Below, one piece after another: positions 59,640 through 64,000 of a DNA stretch of 64,000 bases. Each line of letters opens with the position of its first letter. Within the stretch, counting starts at the first letter, position 1. The notes under the pieces were generated by a model. That model was not told the DNA's origin. It was given only the letters and a program-made list of their open reading frames with translations, and did no database searches. Source of the DNA: Azospirillum sp. (lineage in GTDB: Bacteria; Pseudomonadota; Alphaproteobacteria; Azospirillales; Azospirillaceae); contig JAIXPD010000062.1 in the NCBI GenBank assembly GCA_027486405.1, positions 1 through 64,000 on the forward strand, read 5' to 3'. The translations under genes were made by a program, and so were the position numbers.

Positions 59640-60665
59640 ATGATCCGCATCGTTCTGTTGCGCGCCGTTCCCGTCGCCGCGCTGCGCGCCATTCCCGGTG
59701 TCGCCCTGTCGGCGGCGCTGGCCGCTGGCGCGTTCGCTCTGGTCCATCTGTTGGGTCTGCGGGCGGTCAGCCCGCTGGTGCTGGCCGTTCTGCTGGGCAT
59801 GGCGGCGCGTGGGCTGTTGGGCCGGGGCGGGCGGGCCATCACCGGCCCCGGCATTGCCTTCACCGTCCGCCCGCTGCTGCGGCTGGCGGTCATGCTGCTG
59901 GGCGCGCAGGTGACGGTGGATCGCATCGCCGCGCTGGGCGGCGGTGGCTTGGCGGTGATCGCCGTCGCGCTGGCCGCCTGCCTGGGGTTCAGCGCGTGGT
60001 TGGGCCGGGTGTTGCGGGTGGAACCGGGGCTGGCCTGCCTGATCGGGGCGGGAACCGCGATCTGCGGCGCGTCCGCCGTGCTGGCCGTGACCAGCGCCAC
60101 CCGGGCCGACGAGGAGGATGTCGCCTACGCCATCGCCTGCGTCACCCTGTGCGGCACGCTGTCCATGCTGCTCTACCCGCTGTTGGCCGACGCGTTGGTC
60201 CTGGCCCCGCGCGCCTATGGCCTGTGGGCCGGGGCCTCGATCCACGAGGTTGGGCAGGCGGTCGCCACCGCGTTCCAGAACGGGCGGGAGGCGGGGGAGG
60301 TCGGGACCGTCGCCAAGCTGTGGCGGGTGGCGCTGCTGGCCCCGGTGGTGATCGGGATGGGTCTGGTGGAAGTCCGGCGCGGGGGCAACGCGCCCGGGTC
60401 GCGCCCGGCGCTGCTGCCCTGGTTCGTCACCGGTTTCCTGATCCTGATCGCGGCCAACAGCGCCGGTCTGCTGCCCGACGTGGTGCGGGAGACGGCGGGG
60501 CGTGTGGCTCCCTTCCTGCTGGCGATGGCGCTGGGGGCGATGGGGCTGGACGCCGACCCGGCCAAGCTGCGCGCCCGTGGCCCGCGCCCGCTGCTGCTCG
60601 GGCTGGGGGCCACGCTGTTCCTTGCCAGCGCCAGCCTGATCGGCATTCTGTGGCTGCTGCCCTGA
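59640..60665 (+). CDS. YeiH/UPF0324-family membrane protein (putative sulfate exporter)
   Basis: 341 residues and about ten transmembrane helices. It matches the YeiH family (conserved LIGAGTAICGASAVLAVTSA, IACVTLCGTLSMLLYPLL, GLWAGASIHEVGQAVATAF and FLLAMALGAMGLDADPAKLR). The family is annotated as putative sulfate exporters, mostly by genome context with LysR/CysB-type regulators; transport of this protein is not proven. ATG 59640 has GGAGGG 7 bases upstream, inside a hairpin. A LysR gene follows 39 bases downstream on the same strand. Confidence 0.92.
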   Translation: MIRIVLLRAVPVAALRAIPGVALSAALAAGAFALVHLLGLRAVSPLVLAVLLGMAARGLLGRGGRAITGPGIAFTVRPLLRLAVMLLGAQVTVDRIAALGGGGLAVIAVALAACLGFSAWLGRVLRVEPGLACLIGAGTAICGASAVLAVTSATRADEEDVAYAIACVTLCGTLSMLLYPLLADALVLAPRAYGLWAGASIHEVGQAVATAFQNGREAGEVGTVAKLWRVALLAPVVIGMGLVEVRRGGNAPGSRPALLPWFVTGFLILIAANSAGLLPDVVRETAGRVAPFLLAMALGAMGLDADPAKLRARGPRPLLLGLGATLFLASASLIGILWLLP

Positions 60666-60704
60666 CCGGGGTGGTCTGAGCTTTCCCCGAACGCCGGAGC
60701 GGCG

Positions 60705-61610
60705 ATGACCCTGGAACAGTTGCGCATCTTTGCCGCCGTCGCCGACCTTCTGCACTTCACCCGCGCGGCGGAAAGCCTGCGCCTGTCCCAGCCCGCCGTC
60801 AGCGCCGCCATCGCCGGGTTGGAAGCGGAGCATGGCGTCCGCCTGTTCGACCGCATCGGCCGCCGGGTGGAGTTGACCGCCGCCGGTCATCTGCTGCGCG
60901 AGGAGGCCCGCGCCATCCTGCGCCGGGTGGAGGACGCCGGAACCCGGATGGCCGAAATGACCGGGCTGGCGCGCGGCGCGCTGCGGCTGGTCGTCAGCCA
61001 GACCGTCGGCCATCATTGGCTGCCGCCGCGCCTGCTGCGCTTTGCGGCGGCCGTTCCCGGCATCCGCGTCGATCTGGAGATCGGCAACACCGACGCGGTG
61101 GCCGAGGCGGTGCGGGAGGGGCGGGCCGAGTTGGGCATCGCCGAAGGCGCGGTGCGCGACCCGGCGCTGGTGGCCGACCCGATTCCCGGCGACCGGCTGG
61201 TGCTGCTGGCCGATCCGGCCCACCCCTGGGCCAAGGGGGAGCGCGTGACCGCCGAGGGGCTGGCCTCCGCCCGCTGGATCCTGCGCGAAACCGGTTCCGG
61301 CACCCGCGCGGCGTTTGAACAGGCGATCCGCGCGGCGGGCGTCGATCCGGCGGGACTGAGCGTCGCCCTGACCCTGCCCGACGGGGCGCTGATCCGTCAG
61401 GCGCTGTTGGCCGGGCTGGGGGTCAGCGTGCTGTCCGATCTGGTGGTGGCCGACGCGCTGGCCGATGGACGGCTGGTCGCGCTGCGCGGGTTGGCGTTGC
61501 CGGTCCGCCCCTTTCATCTGGTGCGCCACCGCGACCGCCACCGCAGCGCTGCCGAACGGGCCTTCGTCCGGCTGGCGCTGGAGGGGGCGGAGGCGTCGGC
61601 GGTCGGCTGA
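60705..61610 (+). CDS. LysR-family transcriptional regulator
   Basis: 301 residues: N-terminal winged helix-turn-helix (LEQLRIFAAVADLLHFTRAA, SLRLSQPAVSAAIAGLEAEH), linker helix, and a periplasmic-binding-protein-like effector domain from about residue 90 (LRLVVSQTVGHHWLPPRLLR). In E. coli the homologous arrangement yeiE-yeiH is divergent; here the regulator is downstream and co-directional. It probably binds the palindrome at 59561-59582. Effector unknown (sulfur compounds are a guess from the family). Confidence 0.93.
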   Translation: MTLEQLRIFAAVADLLHFTRAAESLRLSQPAVSAAIAGLEAEHGVRLFDRIGRRVELTAAGHLLREEARAILRRVEDAGTRMAEMTGLARGALRLVVSQTVGHHWLPPRLLRFAAAVPGIRVDLEIGNTDAVAEAVREGRAELGIAEGAVRDPALVADPIPGDRLVLLADPAHPWAKGERVTAEGLASARWILRETGSGTRAAFEQAIRAAGVDPAGLSVALTLPDGALIRQALLAGLGVSVLSDLVVADALADGRLVALRGLALPVRPFHLVRHRDRHRSAAERAFVRLALEGAEASAVG

Positions 61611-61652
61611 CAGGCGCACGGGGCCTTCACCGTCTTCCGCATCAAGCCGCTG

Positions 61653-61682
61653 TTATCAAGCAACTGTTATCAGGCGTATAAG
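61653..61682 (+). promoter_or_regulatory. Possible promoter of the alpha-2-macroglobulin gene
   Basis: TTATCA (61653-61658), 18-base spacer, TATAAG (61677-61682). A direct repeat CTGTTATCA (61650-61658 and 61664-61672, 14-base period) overlaps the -35 region and could be a regulator site. Confidence 0.45.
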
Positions 61683-61717
61683 GGAGGGAACGGCGGGTTT
61701 CGGCGGGGGATGGGGCG

Positions 61718-64000
61718 ATGAGGCGGTTTCTGACGGTGGCGTTGGTCGCGGTGGCGTGGCTGTTCCTGTCCGCCGCGCCGGGGGTGGCGTCGGACTCGTC
61801 CTACTCCGTGCCGAACTGGGTGGACACCAAGCTGTATGTCGGCAGCCTGATGGCGAAGGCCCCGCCGCAGCCCAACCCGCAGGTCAGCGACGCCGCCCTG
61901 AAGCAGGCCCGCGCCGCCATGGCCCGCAAGGACGGGGCCGCCGCCGTGCCGAAATTCGAACAGGCGATCACCAACGGCGCGGCCAGCCCGTCGGTGTGGC
62001 TGGAACTCAGCGCCGCCTGGATGGCGCTGCCCACGCCCAACAAGGACCGCGCCCTGCAAAGCGCGGTTCAGGCCGGGATGAACGACCCCAAGGACGACGA
62101 GCGCGTCGCCACCCTGCTGCGCGTCGCCAGCCTGATGGACGAGGCGTTCGGCAAACCCGATGAAGCGGCGAAGGCGCTGGGCGCGATCCGCGCCATGGGC
62201 GACACGCTGGAGCCGGGCACGCTCGACGCGCTGGCCCCGAAGCTGGAGGAGCGCTGGATCGCGCTGCGCCGCAAGGCGGGCCTGACCCTGCGCGACGTCA
62301 CCGTCAATTCCGACGACGCGGTGGCCCGCGTCTGTTTTCAGTTCAACGACCGTCTGAGCACCCGCAAGGGCTTGCGGTTCGATGATTATGTGCGGGTGGA
62401 GCCGCCGACCAAGCTGTCGGTCGACGCGCGCGACACCACGCTGTGCCTGCGCGGCGTCAATCACGGGTCCAGCTACACCGTCACCCTGCGTCAGGGCCTG
62501 CCCGGCGAGGATGGGGTGGAGCAGAAGGCCGACGAAACCCAACGCGTGCGCGTGCCCGACCGCGCGCCGATGGTCGCCTTCAAGGGATCGGCCTTCATCC
62601 TGCCCCGCAGCGGGCCGGATGGCGTGCCGGTGATGTCGGTGAACGCCGACAAGCTGGTGATTGAGGTCTACCGCATCCCCGACCGTGGCCTGGTGTCCAG
62701 CCGGATGGACGGGCAGTTGATGCAGCAACTGACGGGCCGCAACGCCGACTCCATCGCCGATTTTTCCGGCGAACGGCTGTGGACCGGCACGCTGGCGGTG
62801 AAGGGCGAGCGCAACCGGCAAACCCTGTCGGCGCTGCCCTTCCGGCAGGCGGTGGGCGACCAGCCCAAGCCCGGCCTGTACGCCATCACCGCCAAACCCG
62901 CCGACGTGGAACCGGCCAACGAATGGAACGACATCGCCACCCAATGGGTGCTGGTGTCCGACATCGGGCTGACCAGTCTGCGCGGGGCCGACGGGCTGAC
63001 GGTCTTCGCCCGCTCCTACGCCACCGCCAAGCCGCTGGCGGGGGTTGAGGTGGCCTTGGTCGCCAACAACAACGCGGAGATCGCGCGGGCGACGACGGAC
63101 GAGCTGGGCCGGGTCCGCTTCGCGCCGGGGCTGCTGAAGACCGGCGGCAACGCGCCCAACATGGTCATGGCCTATCACGGCACCGATTACGCCATGCAGG
63201 ATCTGCTCAACGCCGCCTTCGATCTCAGCGATCGCGGGGTTGGCGGGCGGGCGGCACCGGGGCCGATGGACGCCTTCGTCTACACCGACCGGGGTGTCTA
63301 CCGCCAGGGCGAGAGGGTCAACCTGTCCATCCTGCTGCGCGACGACAAGACCGACGCGGTGGAGAATTTCCCGCTGACCGTGAAGATCCTGCGGCCCAGC
63401 GGTACGGAGTATTTCAGCGGCCCGTTGCCCGCGCAGGCGGCGGGCGGCTACAGCCTGCCGCTGACCCTGTCGCGCACCGCCCCGCTGGGCGGCTGGCACG
63501 TCGAGGTCTACAGCGATCCCAAGGGCGCGCCGATCGGGTCCGGCGGCTTCCAGGTCGAGGATTTCGTGCCGGTCAAGCTGGCGCTGGATCTCACGCCCGG
63601 TGGCGCGGTCCTCATTCCCGGCAAGCCGTTCGAGGTGGTGGCGAACGGCCGTTTCCTCTACGGCCCGCCCGCCGCCGGTCTGAGCGGCACGGCGGAGGTG
63701 GCGATCCAGCCCGACCCGACGCCCTATCCGGCGCACAAGGATTACCGGTTCGGCCGCGTGCAGGACAGCGTGGACAGCAAGCTGGACACGCTGGAGTTCC
63801 CGACCACCGACGCGCAGGGGCAATCGCGCGTCGCTGTGACCGTCCCGTCGCTGCCCGACACGACCCGGCCGCTGCGCGCGGACATCCGCGTGTCCCTGTC
63901 CGAACCCGGCGGGCGGCCGGTGCACAAGGCGGTGACGGTCCCCATCCGCGCCAAATCCCACGCCATCGGCCTGCGCCCTCACTTCAGCGACGGTCGGATC
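61718..64000 (+). CDS. Alpha-2-macroglobulin family protein (3' end beyond window)
   Basis: The first 761 codons of a large protein that runs off the window. It begins with a signal peptide (MRRFLTVALVAVAWLFLSAA, cleavage after GVA near 24), then a TPR-like helical region (about 55-190). Macroglobulin domains follow with the hallmarks SRMDGQLMQQL, GLTSLRGADGLTVFARSYAT and FVYTDRGVYRQGERVNLSIL (the MG3 motif Y-x-D-R-x-x-Y-R-x-G). In bacteria these act as periplasmic protease traps. The bait region and any thioester (CxEQ) lie beyond the window. The usual partner pbpC is not upstream; it may be downstream. Confidence 0.92.
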   Translation, partial: MRRFLTVALVAVAWLFLSAAPGVASDSSYSVPNWVDTKLYVGSLMAKAPPQPNPQVSDAALKQARAAMARKDGAAAVPKFEQAITNGAASPSVWLELSAAWMALPTPNKDRALQSAVQAGMNDPKDDERVATLLRVASLMDEAFGKPDEAAKALGAIRAMGDTLEPGTLDALAPKLEERWIALRRKAGLTLRDVTVNSDDAVARVCFQFNDRLSTRKGLRFDDYVRVEPPTKLSVDARDTTLCLRGVNHGSSYTVTLRQGLPGEDGVEQKADETQRVRVPDRAPMVAFKGSAFILPRSGPDGVPVMSVNADKLVIEVYRIPDRGLVSSRMDGQLMQQLTGRNADSIADFSGERLWTGTLAVKGERNRQTLSALPFRQAVGDQPKPGLYAITAKPADVEPANEWNDIATQWVLVSDIGLTSLRGADGLTVFARSYATAKPLAGVEVALVANNNAEIARATTDELGRVRFAPGLLKTGGNAPNMVMAYHGTDYAMQDLLNAAFDLSDRGVGGRAAPGPMDAFVYTDRGVYRQGERVNLSILLRDDKTDAVENFPLTVKILRPSGTEYFSGPLPAQAAGGYSLPLTLSRTAPLGGWHVEVYSDPKGAPIGSGGFQVEDFVPVKLALDLTPGGAVLIPGKPFEVVANGRFLYGPPAAGLSGTAEVAIQPDPTPYPAHKDYRFGRVQDSVDSKLDTLEFPTTDAQGQSRVAVTVPSLPDTTRPLRADIRVSLSEPGGRPVHKAVTVPIRAKSHAIGLRPHFSDGRI

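Overview
The window is 64 kb of GC-rich bacterial chromosome, densely packed with core genes. Gene content and order point to an alphaproteobacterium of the Rhodospirillales (Azospirillum/Novispirillum-like; genus not resolvable from this sequence). The evidence is a complete nuoA-N operon with separate nuoC and nuoD, the order birA-coaX-rnj-mce-DUF1467-proS-lolC-lolD-dnaE, a short ProS, an ATP12-type F1 assembly chaperone, and the ppx-rlmE-guaB block. No phage, integrase, transposase, CRISPR array or rRNA gene was seen.

Layout. 1-3.7 kb: end of a repeat element, then ppx-rlmE-guaB. 3.7-6.3 kb (minus strand): mltA, a GNAT acetyltransferase and a SpoU-type RNA methyltransferase. 6.9-10.5 kb: rsmB, pepA, holC. 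10.5-13 kb: a FrnE-like oxidoreductase and four small proteins of unknown function. 13.1 kb: tRNA-Asp(GTC) with its own promoter and terminator. 13.5-27.9 kb: the 14-gene complex I operon nuoABCDEFGHIJKLMN. 27.9-32 kb: birA, coaX, rnj, mce and a DUF1467 gene. 32-34 kb: an AT-richer spacer with several hairpins and two proteins of unknown function. 34-37.4 kb: proS, lolC, lolD. 37.5-42 kb: accessory genes (Tat-exported dienelactone hydrolase, iron alcohol dehydrogenase, EamA transporter, a lipoprotein, a cytochrome c remnant). 42-48.8 kb: dnaE, a DUF429-like protein, a TPR-GT41 glycosyltransferase. 48.8-54 kb: an isochorismatase-fold protein, crcB-rluC-HAD-ATP12, an orphan histidine kinase. 54-57.8 kb (minus strand): lytic transglycosylase, alpha/beta hydrolase, unknown exported protein, rsmA, arfB. 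58-64 kb: moeA, a YeiH-type permease with a LysR regulator, and the start of an alpha-2-macroglobulin gene that runs off the window.

How the genes work together. Much of the window serves RNA and translation quality (rlmE, rsmA, rsmB, rluC, SpoU methyltransferase, rnj, arfB, proS, tRNA-Asp) and replication (dnaE, holC). Complex I, the ATP12 chaperone and the Lol exporter serve the inner membrane and envelope; MltA and the lytic transglycosylase remodel murein.

The most unusual features are: (1) a roughly 250-bp repeat with terminal inverted repeats, present three times in the same orientation at operon boundaries; (2) a TTGGT-N3-ACCAA palindrome (PdhR/GntR-like) lying in the spacer of the best nuo promoter candidate; (3) an 18-histidine, 10-aspartate segment in NuoL; (4) a hairpin that buries the ribosome binding site of the yeiH-like gene beside a LysR-type palindrome; (5) a hairpin-rich AT-richer spacer at 32.0-32.5 kb with a candidate small RNA or 49-residue peptide; and (6) a recurring pattern of 12-18-bp tandem duplications.
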